64,000 nt of DNA from Saccharofermentans sp. (GTDB lineage: Bacteria; Bacillota; Clostridia; Saccharofermentanales; Saccharofermentanaceae). This document shows positions 54,188 to 64,000 of the stretch, one piece after another (positions within the stretch are counted from its first letter, which is position 1; every line of letters begins with the position of its first letter). A model generated the notes under the pieces. The model searched no databases, was not told the origin of the DNA, and worked only from the letters and a program-made list of their open reading frames with translations. The DNA lies in the NCBI GenBank assembly GCA_016292215.1, contig JAEFBB010000003.1, positions 1 through 64,000 of the forward strand, in the 5' to 3' direction. A program made the position numbers and the translations under genes.

Positions 54188-55393
54188 ATGAGTATGGAAA
54201 ACAAAGACAAGACAAAAGCGAAAAAGCCGGTAAAAAAATCACCGGAACCTGTAAAGGAGAGAGCTATCTCTCAGGATGCTATACGAAAAGGGTTAACGAT
54301 TGCCGTTACCATTTTTGGTGCGCTCCTAATTGTCAGCATCGTTATGATATTTGTGGTATCCAAGAAGATCGATTCGATGTCGGGTGCTGATGCCCAGATC
54401 AAGCTCTCTGCGCAGGGCGGTTTTACTTGCGAATATTCTGAAGCTCAGAAGCTCTATCCTTTTGGTGACGGCGTCGTAAAAGTCACGTCTGACAGAATCG
54501 CTTACCTTACTCTTTCAGGTACTGAAGTATTCTCACAGACTGTTTCCTATCAGAATCCCCAGTGCGTCACATTCGGTGAATATGTAGCCGTTTTTGACCG
54601 CGACGGATATAACTTTACGGTTCTTGACCAGTACGGCATATGGTACAGCAAGCCTACGGCAAATCCGGTTAAGTCGGTTCAGATGTCATCAGACGGATTC
54701 ATCGCAGTAATCTGCGGAAGCAGCGAGTCATTTGGTGAAGTCGGATTATATGATAAGGACGGTAATGAACTTGCAGTCTGGACTTCTTACAACTCGGGTT
54801 TTCCTATCTGCTGCGCATTTAATGCCAATTCCTCGCTTCTTGCCGTATCTACCATCAACACGAGCGGCGCCGTAATCGTGCCTTATGTACGTGTTTTCGC
54901 GATCAACAAGTCAGACAAGGGTTATGAAGTAACCGATCATGCTGTTTATACGACTGACGATAATGTCATCTTTGCTTCGGTCTGCTATGTGGGCGACAAG
55001 CTTTGCTGCTTCACGTCCAATGCGCTCTATGAAGTGCGCGATAACACGCTTACACAGATGAATTTTGATTTCTCGGCCATCGGATATGTTAAGAAGGTTG
55101 GCAACAATCTGTTCGTTACTTACGCTGACGGTATCAGCCAGCTTAATAAGCTTGCCATAATAAATCAGAATGACAGCGTAATCTATAACTATAGTATCGG
55201 TTCGAACATCGTCTGCGTTGCGCAGACTGAGAAGCTCTATGCGATCAGCGTCGACCGAAGAGTATTCATCTATAACACATCTGGTAATATTACCGCTGAT
55301 TACTCAGTTGATGAAGATATTATCAGAATGAACTTTATCTCAGGCGACAAGCTCTGCGTTGTTTCTACAGGCGGAGTTCACACGATCAATTAA
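54188..55393 (+). CDS. DUF5711-like membrane-anchored beta-propeller protein
   Basis: N-term TM; repeated beta-blade pattern (DRIAYLTLSGTEVF, VAVFDRDGYNFTVLDQYG, LLAVSTINTSGA). Confidence 0.72.
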   Translation: MSMENKDKTKAKKPVKKSPEPVKERAISQDAIRKGLTIAVTIFGALLIVSIVMIFVVSKKIDSMSGADAQIKLSAQGGFTCEYSEAQKLYPFGDGVVKVTSDRIAYLTLSGTEVFSQTVSYQNPQCVTFGEYVAVFDRDGYNFTVLDQYGIWYSKPTANPVKSVQMSSDGFIAVICGSSESFGEVGLYDKDGNELAVWTSYNSGFPICCAFNANSSLLAVSTINTSGAVIVPYVRVFAINKSDKGYEVTDHAVYTTDDNVIFASVCYVGDKLCCFTSNALYEVRDNTLTQMNFDFSAIGYVKKVGNNLFVTYADGISQLNKLAIINQNDSVIYNYSIGSNIVCVAQTEKLYAISVDRRVFIYNTSGNITADYSVDEDIIRMNFISGDKLCVVSTGGVHTIN

Positions 55394-55402
55394 GGGTATC
55401 TT

Positions 55403-56089
55403 ATGGAAACCGAAGTCAAGCTGGGTTTTAAGGATAAAGAGAGTCTTTATAAAGTTGCTTTGTCAGAAAATTTCAGAAAACTCTGTCCTGACAATTCCGG
55501 TTTTCGTGAGCCTGTTTTGCTCGAAAACACATATCTCGACACAGATGATCTTGCCATTACAAACCGCGGCGGAGCAATAAGAATAAGGCATTATAAGGGA
55601 GCTTCCAAAGACTCTTATGAATTTACCGTAAAGTTCGGCGGAGGCACCTCCAAAGGCCTTCACAGACGCTTTGAGTGGAATGTAAAGAGTAATAGCGGTG
55701 AGTTTTCTATTGAATCTTTCAGAATTGCTGCAACGGGCGGAAATGATCCTTACGATCTTTTGAATGAAGTCTTTAAGGACATTACTGACGATGATCTTAA
55801 AATCGCTTGCTTTAATTCTTTCAACAGAACGGTTTATGAATTGAGATATAACAACAGCAGTATAGAAGCCTGCTTTGACAACGGTGTGATCAGAAATTCT
55901 GACGGCACTAAGACTGATGAGATCTGTGAGCTTGAGTTAGAGCTCATAAAAGGCGATATTAATGATCTTGATGAAGTAACTTCAATTCTTACCGATGGCA
56001 ATGATTGCGCTCCGCTTGATATGACTAAATACATCAGAACTTTAAATATGGCATTGGGTGATAGGAAGGGTGAATCGAATGAAGAGTAA
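55403..56089 (+). CDS. CYTH-domain (triphosphate tunnel) protein
   Basis: METEVKLGF (ExExK-like), ENTYLDTDDLAITNRGGAIRIRHY, YEFTVKFG, EICELELELIKGD. Confidence 0.88.
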   Translation: METEVKLGFKDKESLYKVALSENFRKLCPDNSGFREPVLLENTYLDTDDLAITNRGGAIRIRHYKGASKDSYEFTVKFGGGTSKGLHRRFEWNVKSNSGEFSIESFRIAATGGNDPYDLLNEVFKDITDDDLKIACFNSFNRTVYELRYNNSSIEACFDNGVIRNSDGTKTDEICELELELIKGDINDLDEVTSILTDGNDCAPLDMTKYIRTLNMALGDRKGESNEE

Positions 56090-57341
56090 TGTTTACGACT
56101 GCATCATTATTGGAGGAGGTGCTGCAGGCCTTTACTGTGCAGCTAATCTTTCGAGGATCGTGTTTAACGGTAAGAGGGTCCTGGTGCTTGAAGGCGGAAA
56201 CAGAGTCGGCCGTAAGCTTGCTCTGACAGGCAGCGGCAGATGCAATCTGTCTAATACCGAGATCGATCCTACAAAGTACAATACGGATGACCAGATCAAG
56301 CTTGAATCGTGTCTTTCACGATACGGCTGCACGGAGACGTCTTATTACTTTGAGAATATGCTTGGAGTCGTTCTTGAGCAAAAGGGTACACTTCTTTATC
56401 CTTCGACGCTGAAGAGCTCAACTGTAGTAGATGCATTGAGATTTTACTTAGCTGACAACAATATAGAGACTGAGTCCGGCGTACACGTAGAATCTGTTGA
56501 GAGAACGAGTTCCGTATATGAGATCAAGACTGATTCGGATAAGTCTTATATGGCTAAGAACATTGTTGTCGCAACAGGCGGCATCACATATCCTGTCACG
56601 GGATCTACCGGTGATGTCGTTAAGATATTAAAGAGCATCACTGACGAATCATTCTTCGTACCTTTTAAGCCCGCGCTTACTTCACTTTCATCTGACATAT
56701 CAGGCATCAAGGGACTTGCGGGAATCCGCTGCAGGGGCGATATAAAGATCGTAGACAGCAAAGGCACCATCAAAGCCCAGTCTGAAGGCGAGATCCTTTT
56801 TACAAAGGAGGGCGGCATCTCGGGAATCTGTGTTATGGACGTATCTGATGCTGTCGTAAGGCTTATTGATGACGGTGAAGAAGACGTAAAAGCTGTGCTT
56901 AATCTTACCGGCAAGCCGGCAGGTGAGATCCTTCAGATGATCTATATCAGAAGACAGATGTATGCGCACAGGACTTGTTCTGATGCGCTCTCCGGTATGC
57001 TCTTAAGGAACATCACCGATTTTGTAATGAAGCACATGGGCTTAAAGAGCGACAAGATGACTTTAAGAGAGCTCGATGACAGCAGGCTTTGCGAATTAAC
57101 CAATCTCTTATGTGCTTTCCCGATCCCTGTTAAGGGATATGGAGCAGAAGACAAGGCACAGGTGTCTTCGGGAGGCTTTAAGCTCTCCAAGCTTGACGAT
57201 AATATGCAGGTAAAAGGTTGTCACGGCCTCTATATAATCGGAGAATCCGTCAACGTTAACGGTATATGCGGCGGATATAATCTCCAGTGGGCCTGGACTT
57301 CAGCAGCCCTCGCGGCAGAAAGCATTTCGCAGGATGTTTGA
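56079..57341 (+). CDS. NAD(P)/FAD-dependent oxidoreductase (HI0933/YhiN family)
   Basis: YDCIIIGGGAAGLYCAANL, VLEGGNRVGRKLALTGSGRCNLSN, ICGGYNLQWAWTSA. Confidence 0.92.
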   Translation: MKSNVYDCIIIGGGAAGLYCAANLSRIVFNGKRVLVLEGGNRVGRKLALTGSGRCNLSNTEIDPTKYNTDDQIKLESCLSRYGCTETSYYFENMLGVVLEQKGTLLYPSTLKSSTVVDALRFYLADNNIETESGVHVESVERTSSVYEIKTDSDKSYMAKNIVVATGGITYPVTGSTGDVVKILKSITDESFFVPFKPALTSLSSDISGIKGLAGIRCRGDIKIVDSKGTIKAQSEGEILFTKEGGISGICVMDVSDAVVRLIDDGEEDVKAVLNLTGKPAGEILQMIYIRRQMYAHRTCSDALSGMLLRNITDFVMKHMGLKSDKMTLRELDDSRLCELTNLLCAFPIPVKGYGAEDKAQVSSGGFKLSKLDDNMQVKGCHGLYIIGESVNVNGICGGYNLQWAWTSAALAAESISQDV

Positions 57342-58980
57342 GATAAAGGTAAAACCTGAAGTCTTTAATGACAAAGCCGCTTCCAAACTTCCTGATTCGG
57401 TGATCATAGTAAGAGAGATCAGGAAGACTGGAAATAAGGCCATGAGACAGGGCCTTAAAAGGCTTGAAGACGGCTCTCACATTCTTGATATCTCAAAAAA
57501 ATTCATCGATGCCAGGCACGGTAAAGTCACTGTAAATTACAGATTCGATTTCATTACTCCCGGGCAGAAAGATACACGTGACGAAGAGATAAATTCGAGA
57601 GCCCTGCCTTATGCTGACAGCTTCGAAAACACAGAGAACTTTAAGCGTCCTGTTGTTGTAGGAGCGGGCCCGGCAGGACTTTATGCTGCACTGATACTTG
57701 CAAAATACGGACTTCGTCCCATAGTACTTGAGCGCGGCCCCGAGATGAGCCAAAGAGTCAAAGATACTGAAGCTTTTAAAGTAGGAAAAGGAGCAATTAA
57801 ATCCAATTCCAATATCCAGTTTGGTGAAGGCGGAGCAGGCACGTTCTCTGACGGCAAGCTCTATTCAGGCATAAGCTCAGGACTCAAGGAATATGTCTTA
57901 AGCTCAATGATCGCGCACGGGGCTCCGTCTGATATCCTCTATGATGCTCATCCACATATCGGTACAGACAGATTAAGGAAGGTCGTTACAGGTGTCAGAG
58001 AAGACATAATTGCTTTAGGCGGTGAAGTCAGATTCAATACCACATTCATGGGTTATAAGGCTGACAAAGGCGTTCTTAAGAGCATAACATGCGAAAGTGA
58101 AGAGGGAACTTATGAGATTTCCTGCGACAATCTGATCCTGGCGATCGGTCATTCAAGCAGAGATACCTTCAGAGCGCTTAACCGTTTAGGAATCGAAATG
58201 CAGTCTAAACCTTTTGCTGTCGGCGTCAGGATAGAGCATTTAAGATCAGATATTGATACGGCTCAATTCGGTTTTGATTCCGATTATTCTACTGATGTCA
58301 CAGCATCAATTTATAAGCTCTCCTGTGACACCAAGACTGGGCGTAAACTCTACACATTCTGCATGTGCCCGGGCGGCGAAGTGGTTGCCGCGCAGTCTGA
58401 TAACCAAAGCGTCTGCACCAACGGAATGAGTTTAAGAGCCCGCAATAACAGTAATTCCAACAGCGCGATCCTCGTGCCCGTAGACAGCAAAGATTATGGC
58501 GGAGGTGTTCTTGACGGCATCAGTTTCCAGGAAGAACTTGAGCATCGCGCATTTTTGGCAGGCGGAAGCACAGGAAAAGCTCCTGCCGTAAGATACGGGG
58601 ATCTGATCGAAAACAAGACAACAGATGGATTCGGTAAGGTAAAGCCTTCATACATGCCCGGTGTTACTTGTGCTGATCTTAAGGAAGTGCTTCCGGATGA
58701 GATATTAGAGACCATCAAGGACGGCGTGAGCCTTATGGGCAGGAAGATCAAAGGGTTCGACGATCCCGATGCGGTGCTTACCGCGGTAGAGGCCAGAAGC
58801 TCGTCGCCCGTAAGGATTGTAAGAGATCCCGAGACGTTTCAGAGCGCTTCTGTTAAAGGCATTTTCCCGTGCGGTGAGGGCGCAGGATATGCAGGCGGCA
58901 TTATGTCTTCTGCGATTGACGGTATAAAATGTGCCAATAAACTTGCCGTTTCTTTGCCGGAATGTTCGAAAATACAATAA
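57334..58980 (+). CDS. FAD-dependent dehydrogenase-like protein
   Basis: VVGAGPAGLYAALILAKYGLRPIVLERG, SNIQFGEGGAGTFSDGKLYSG, FPCGEGAGYAGGIMSSAIDGIK. Confidence 0.92.
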   Translation: MFEIKVKPEVFNDKAASKLPDSVIIVREIRKTGNKAMRQGLKRLEDGSHILDISKKFIDARHGKVTVNYRFDFITPGQKDTRDEEINSRALPYADSFENTENFKRPVVVGAGPAGLYAALILAKYGLRPIVLERGPEMSQRVKDTEAFKVGKGAIKSNSNIQFGEGGAGTFSDGKLYSGISSGLKEYVLSSMIAHGAPSDILYDAHPHIGTDRLRKVVTGVREDIIALGGEVRFNTTFMGYKADKGVLKSITCESEEGTYEISCDNLILAIGHSSRDTFRALNRLGIEMQSKPFAVGVRIEHLRSDIDTAQFGFDSDYSTDVTASIYKLSCDTKTGRKLYTFCMCPGGEVVAAQSDNQSVCTNGMSLRARNNSNSNSAILVPVDSKDYGGGVLDGISFQEELEHRAFLAGGSTGKAPAVRYGDLIENKTTDGFGKVKPSYMPGVTCADLKEVLPDEILETIKDGVSLMGRKIKGFDDPDAVLTAVEARSSSPVRIVRDPETFQSASVKGIFPCGEGAGYAGGIMSSAIDGIKCANKLAVSLPECSKIQ

Positions 58981-59043
58981 TCAATGTAGTTTTATAGATA
59001 TTAGCGTTAAAATCAGAAGCATAATTGCAGGAGGTATCTAGTT

Positions 59044-59328
59044 ATGAATCAGGAAAAGAATACGGCTGTTGTTACAGTATTGGGAAGAGACCGCGTAGGT
59101 ATTATTGCTGACGTCTCACGCCTTCTTGCAGATTACGGTATCAATATCAATGATATTTCGCAGACTATCTTAGACGACATCTTCACGATGGTAATGATGG
59201 TAGATCTTAAGGATCTCGTTATTGAGGAGTCTGATATCTCAGATAAATTAAGCGAACTTGGAAAAAAGCTCGGCGTGCAGATCACGATCCAGCACACAGG
59301 CCTTTTCAACGCAATGCACACCATCTGA
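59044..59328 (+). CDS. ACT domain-containing protein (UPF0237 type)
   Basis: AVVTVLGRDRVGIIADVSRLLADYGININDISQTI. Confidence 0.93.
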   Translation: MNQEKNTAVVTVLGRDRVGIIADVSRLLADYGININDISQTILDDIFTMVMMVDLKDLVIEESDISDKLSELGKKLGVQITIQHTGLFNAMHTI

Positions 59329-59349
59329 TAAGCATAAAAAGAGGTTATT

Positions 59350-60708
59350 ATGATCAACGAACATGAGATTATAGAGACGATGCAGATGTTTAACAGCCAG
59401 CATCTGGATATCCGTACGATCACGATGGGTATCTCTCTTATGGATTGTGCCGCTCCGACTGTCGAAGAATCCTGCAACAGGATATACGACAAGATCTGCA
59501 GATATGCAGGAAAGCTCGTAGAGACAGGCGAATTAATCAGCAAGAAATACGGTATTCCGATCATTCACAAGAGGATTTCCGTTACTCCTATTTCGATCGT
59601 TGCAGCTGCATGCGGTGCAAAGGATTACACACCTTTTGCTAAAGCTCTCGATAAGGCTGCAAGGACCTGCGGGGTTAACTTCATCGGCGGTTTTTCCGCG
59701 CTCGTCCAGAAGGGATACACAAATTCCGATAAGGTTCTTATAAATTCCATTCCTGATGCGCTCGCATCGACTGAATTCGTTTGCTCGAGCGTCAATGTTG
59801 CTTCCACAAGAACAGGTATCAACATGGATGCTGTCCGCGACATGGGAGTCATCATCAAGAAGGCTGCTGAAGCTACCAAGAATCAGGGTGCTATCGGCTG
59901 CGCTAAGCTTGTTGTTTTCGCAAATGCACCTGAAGATAATCCGTTCATGGCAGGCGCTTTCTTAGGTCCCGGCGAACCCGAGTGTGTCATTAATGTCGGT
60001 ATCTCCGGCCCCGGTGTCGTTAAGCATGCGTTGGAAGGCGTTAAGGGCAAAGACCTTGGCGTTGTAGCTGAGACTATCAAGAAAGCTGCATTTAAGATCA
60101 CAAGAGTAGGTGAGCTCGTAGCAAGAGAAGCCTCCGAGCGACTTAAAGTTCCTTTCGGAATCATTGACCTGTCACTTGCTCCTACACCTGCGGTAGGCGA
60201 CTCCGTTGCAAGGCTTCTCGAGGAATTCGGCCTTGAGACATGCGGTACATGGGGCACGACAGCCTGCCTTGCAATGCTCAATGACGCTGTTAAGAAGGGC
60301 GGCATCATGGCATCTTCTTATGTCGGCGGTCTTTCCGGTGCATTTATTCCCGTGTCAGAAGACGAGGGAATGATCGCTGCTGCAAGATCAGGATCTTTGA
60401 AGCTCGAAAAGCTTGAGGCTATGACCTGCGTATGCTCTGTAGGTCTCGACATGATCGCTATCCCCGGCGATACGACCGCTGAGACGATCTCCGGCATCAT
60501 TGCTGATGAGATGGCAGTAGGTACATTCAATAACAAGACAACGGCTGTAAGGCTTATTCCTGTTCCCGGCAAGACGGTCGGTGACAGTGTTGAATTCGGC
60601 GGACTTCTGGGTACGGCTCCTATCATGGACGTCAACCGCGCTTCCTGTGCGGACTTCATCCACAGGGGCGGCAGGATCCCGGCACCGATCCATTCAATGA
60701 GAAACTAA
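59350..60708 (+). CDS. PFL family protein (DUF711/UPF0210)
   Basis: [46 protein letters not shown]; adjacent to UPF0237 ACT protein. Confidence 0.93.
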   Translation: MINEHEIIETMQMFNSQHLDIRTITMGISLMDCAAPTVEESCNRIYDKICRYAGKLVETGELISKKYGIPIIHKRISVTPISIVAAACGAKDYTPFAKALDKAARTCGVNFIGGFSALVQKGYTNSDKVLINSIPDALASTEFVCSSVNVASTRTGINMDAVRDMGVIIKKAAEATKNQGAIGCAKLVVFANAPEDNPFMAGAFLGPGEPECVINVGISGPGVVKHALEGVKGKDLGVVAETIKKAAFKITRVGELVAREASERLKVPFGIIDLSLAPTPAVGDSVARLLEEFGLETCGTWGTTACLAMLNDAVKKGGIMASSYVGGLSGAFIPVSEDEGMIAAARSGSLKLEKLEAMTCVCSVGLDMIAIPGDTTAETISGIIADEMAVGTFNNKTTAVRLIPVPGKTVGDSVEFGGLLGTAPIMDVNRASCADFIHRGGRIPAPIHSMRN

Positions 60709-60726
60709 TACAAAGAAGGTCAGCAA

Positions 60727-62037
60727 ATGTGGTACGAAGAAGCAGTGTTCTATCAGATCTATCCTTTGGGTTTCTGTGGAGCACCCTTTGAGAATGACGG
60801 AAAACCGGAATCAAGGATCCTCAAAGTCTTAGACTGGATCCCGCATATGAAAAAACTCGGCATAAACGCCATTTATTTTTCACCTGTTTTCGAGTCTGAT
60901 ACACACGGCTACAACACCAGAGACTACGGACTTATTGATACGAGACTCGGCACTAACGACGACTTCAAAAAGGTCGTTGACAGGCTTCACAAAGAAGGCA
61001 TAAAGGTAGTCCTGGACGGTGTGTTCAATCACGTGGGCAGAGGCTTCTGGGCTTTCAAAGACGTTCAGGAAAAACGTTGGGATTCACCTTACAAAGACTG
61101 GTTCCATCTCTCATTTGACGGCAATTCAAACTACAATGACGGCTTCTGGTATGAGGGCTGGGAAGGCAATTACGATCTCGTAAAGCTTAATCTCAGAAAT
61201 CCTGCCGTGATCGATCATATCCTTGATAAGGTCAATTACTGGATAGACTTTTTCGATATCGACGGACTAAGGCTCGATGTTGCTTACTGCTTAGACCACG
61301 AATTCTTAAGAAGATTAAGAGAGTTCACTGACGGCAAGAAGAATGAATTCTTCCTTTTAGGCGAAGTCCTTCACGGTGAATACGGCAGAATGCTTAATGA
61401 GATGCATCTGCATTCGCTTACGAATTACCAGTGTTATAAGGGCATCTATTCGTCCTTTAATTCAGCCAACATGTTCGAGATCATGCATTCGCTCATGAGG
61501 CTGTTCGGACCTGAGAACTGGACTGTATGCAGGGGAGCGCATCTACTCTCATTTGCCGATAATCACGATGTAACCCGCATCGCTTCGATCTTAAACGATG
61601 AGAGCCTTCTGCCTCTTGTTTACACTCTTGTCTTCGGAATGCCCGGAATCCCATGTGTTTACTATGGTTCCGAGTGGGGCACAAAAGCCAGAAAGGAAGA
61701 AGGTGATCCTGCGCTCAGAGTCTCCTTTGATAATCCTGAATGGAATCAGCTGACTGATCATATATCAAAGCTTGCGAAGATAAAGAAGAACAGCCGCGCG
61801 CTCAATTACGGCGGCCTCCGAATCGTTGTACTTACAAATAAGCAGTGCATCTTTGAGCGCAACTCGGGTGACGAGAGGGTAATGGTCGCCATCAATATGG
61901 ATTCGAACCCTTACACTGCTCACTTTGATGCAGGCTGCGGTCAGGCAAAAGAGCTTATCTCAGGCACGATCCATGACTTCGGCGGAGGCTCTGTTTTGCA
62001 GCCAAAATCTTCTGAGATATGGCTTATGGAGCGCTGA
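60727..62037 (+). CDS. Glycoside hydrolase family 13 (alpha-amylase family) protein
   Basis: GINAIYFSPVFESDTHGYNTRDY, VVLDGVFNHVG, GLRLDVAYCLD, LLGEVLHG, FADNHDVTR; no signal peptide. Confidence 0.92.
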   Translation: MWYEEAVFYQIYPLGFCGAPFENDGKPESRILKVLDWIPHMKKLGINAIYFSPVFESDTHGYNTRDYGLIDTRLGTNDDFKKVVDRLHKEGIKVVLDGVFNHVGRGFWAFKDVQEKRWDSPYKDWFHLSFDGNSNYNDGFWYEGWEGNYDLVKLNLRNPAVIDHILDKVNYWIDFFDIDGLRLDVAYCLDHEFLRRLREFTDGKKNEFFLLGEVLHGEYGRMLNEMHLHSLTNYQCYKGIYSSFNSANMFEIMHSLMRLFGPENWTVCRGAHLLSFADNHDVTRIASILNDESLLPLVYTLVFGMPGIPCVYYGSEWGTKARKEEGDPALRVSFDNPEWNQLTDHISKLAKIKKNSRALNYGGLRIVVLTNKQCIFERNSGDERVMVAINMDSNPYTAHFDAGCGQAKELISGTIHDFGGGSVLQPKSSEIWLMER

Positions 62038-62157
62038 AAAGGCTAAAAACTGTAATTTCTCGTAAATTAATATTGATTTTTTCATCTTTAAGTTGCCCTT
62101 CTGTTGTATATAATGGAAGGGTATTTTCATATATTTTGAAAATGGGGAGGGTACTGT

Positions 62158-63957
62158 ATGAATAGAATTCGTAAGTTATTGGCGTTTTTGATGGTATCTG
62201 CGATGATATTATCAGTCTGCTCTTGTGCCAGGGTAGCAAATCCTGAGATTAAGGACGAAGAAGAAAGAAACTACATCAAGCAGGAAAACCCTTATGGAGT
62301 TGATCCTGTAGTTGTTACACCTGATCCCGTAGCAACACCTGTTCCTACTGCCGGCACATATGACGGCATTGTTGACATGACAATGTTTATCGCGATGACC
62401 GGCAGGGAGAAGAACGATGGTAATGACATCCAGGAGCTCATCGCAGAGAAGACGGGTGTCAGAGTAAAAGAGACCTGGCTTACCGGCCAGATGCCTGGTG
62501 AAGCTGTTTCATCGATAATCGCTTCCGGTAAACTTCCGGATATGATCGATGGCGGCGATGCCAGTATTGATCTTTATTATAGCGGCCTTCTCGTTGCCTG
62601 GGATGATTATCTTGAGAGGTATCCTAATCTTAAGGAGTTGTATACCGCCGAGGAATGGGACCAGTTCCGCCAGAGCGACGGACACATTTACTGGGCAAAC
62701 GTTTTCGGCAATCATTATAAAGAAGATACTACAACGCTTCATAATGCTCAGGCTTTCTGGATCCAGACAAGAGTCCTTGAGTGGGACGGTTATCCGAAGA
62801 TCGAGACTTTGGACGAATATTTCGACCTGCTCGAAAGATATGCAGCTGCTAATCCCGAAATGCCGAACGGCGAAAAAGTAATTCCTTATACATGTCTTTG
62901 CGAAGACTGGAAGTATTATTGCCTTGAGAATGCTCCCATGTTCCTTGACGGCTATCCGGCAAATAACTGCGTCATCGTAAATGTTGACCAGGGAATGAAT
63001 AATCCTAAGGTCGTCGATTACAATACTACGGATACAGCTAAATACTATTTCAAGAAATTGAATGAAGAATACAACAAGGGTATTATCGATCCCGATTTTG
63101 CTGCACAGACATACGACGAATACACTGCAAAACTCTGTACAGGCCGTGTTCTGGGCATGAACGACCAGTATTGGAATTTCGCGTATAACATTATGTATTC
63201 TTTTTCTGAATACAGAACAGATGCAAAGAATGGTATTCCATATACGCTTTCAGATATCGGATGCGAATATGTACCGCTCGGACTTACAGTCAAGAATGGA
63301 ATGACACAGCAGTATCACACATACGGCGATACGCTTAATACTTATTCCGGCATTGCTGTTACAACAAGCTGTCAGGATCCTGATCTGGCGTTCAGTTTCT
63401 TAAGCGCACTTCTTGACCAGGATATTCATGATCTCCGTTTCTGGGGTATCGAAGGAGTCGATTATCTTGTCGATAGCAACGGTATGTACTACAGAACTGA
63501 AGAGATGAGAGCTAACTGGGCAAATTATGACTACCTTGCGCAACACACTTGTGAGTACTCTTATATGCCTCAATGGGAAGGAAGAAGCAAGGACGGAATC
63601 AACTACATGAAGCCGGCAGATTCGCCTGCAGAATTCCTCGAAACGCTTCCGGTATGTGTTAAGAAGTGTTTTGAAGCTTATGGGTGCGGTAACTATTGCG
63701 ACTTCCTGGGATCAGAATATGTTGAACAGGGCCCGTGGTATCCTATGTGGTCATGGTCTAATAATCTTGGTACTGGAGATCCCGGTGGTAAGTCGTTTAA
63801 AGAAATGGGCGATGTTAAACATAAATATCTGCCACAGTTAGTTATGAGCACTGATTTTGAATCATCTTGGAAGAATTATATGGATGCATATAATCAGACA
63901 AATCCTCAGGAATTCCTTGATGCAGCTCAAAGAGAACTCGAGAACAGAATGACGTAA
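62158..63957 (+). CDS. Extracellular solute-binding lipoprotein (sugar ABC transporter type)
   Basis: Lipoprotein signal LLAFLMVSAMILSVCSC, Pro/Thr-rich linker (TPDPVATPVPT), solute-binding fold features (IIASGKLPDMIDGGD). Confidence 0.88.
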   Translation: MNRIRKLLAFLMVSAMILSVCSCARVANPEIKDEEERNYIKQENPYGVDPVVVTPDPVATPVPTAGTYDGIVDMTMFIAMTGREKNDGNDIQELIAEKTGVRVKETWLTGQMPGEAVSSIIASGKLPDMIDGGDASIDLYYSGLLVAWDDYLERYPNLKELYTAEEWDQFRQSDGHIYWANVFGNHYKEDTTTLHNAQAFWIQTRVLEWDGYPKIETLDEYFDLLERYAAANPEMPNGEKVIPYTCLCEDWKYYCLENAPMFLDGYPANNCVIVNVDQGMNNPKVVDYNTTDTAKYYFKKLNEEYNKGIIDPDFAAQTYDEYTAKLCTGRVLGMNDQYWNFAYNIMYSFSEYRTDAKNGIPYTLSDIGCEYVPLGLTVKNGMTQQYHTYGDTLNTYSGIAVTTSCQDPDLAFSFLSALLDQDIHDLRFWGIEGVDYLVDSNGMYYRTEEMRANWANYDYLAQHTCEYSYMPQWEGRSKDGINYMKPADSPAEFLETLPVCVKKCFEAYGCGNYCDFLGSEYVEQGPWYPMWSWSNNLGTGDPGGKSFKEMGDVKHKYLPQLVMSTDFESSWKNYMDAYNQTNPQEFLDAAQRELENRMT

Positions 63958-64000
63958 AGTTACGTTCTGACAAAAAATTAAAAAGACTCAACTGTTTCAG

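Noticed and set aside
59044-60708. ACT-domain protein plus PFL/DUF711 protein pair
   Set aside because: A widespread conserved pair (UPF0237/UPF0210); not novel although function is poorly defined.

Overview
The 64 kb window is gene-dense and reads as chromosomal core sequence from an anaerobic Firmicute (Clostridia-like by gene content and gene order; taxon not proven here). I support about 49 protein-coding genes, mostly on the + strand in tightly packed, often overlapping operons. I saw no rRNA or tRNA genes, CRISPR arrays, transposases, integrases or phage genes.

Recognisable blocks, in order: M18 aminopeptidase, cardiolipin synthase, amidohydrolase and a heterodimeric-type ABC exporter pair; murD, leuA and uppP; an unknown gene, a 1482-aa double-ATPase 2-hydroxyacyl-CoA-dehydratase-like protein, polA and coaE; ychF divergent from comM/dprA/topA/trmFO; a PP2C phosphatase with a degenerate PP2C-like partner; queA/tgt/GH3 on the minus strand; TrpB-like enzyme; a two-component system; galE, LCP protein and groES-groEL with CIRCE; a Gld-like ABC-2 cluster with DUF4340/DUF5711/CYTH; two FAD proteins; ACT/DUF711; GH13; a solute-binding lipoprotein.

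Most interesting items: (1) the single-chain fusion of two HgdC-type ATPase domains with the electron-acceptor module, translationally coupled to polA, behind a promoter carrying a 19-bp palindrome; (2) a helically phased TTTGT/ACAAA array between ychF and comM; (3) a circularly permuted GH3 enzyme coupled to queA-tgt; (4) a PP2C phosphatase followed by an apparent pseudophosphatase; (5) a long 21-bp-arm inverted repeat at the 3' end of the histidine kinase gene; (6) a 22-bp all-A/T perfect palindrome in the topA leader. No database search was run. Family calls rest on recognised motifs, and several items need searches to establish novelty.
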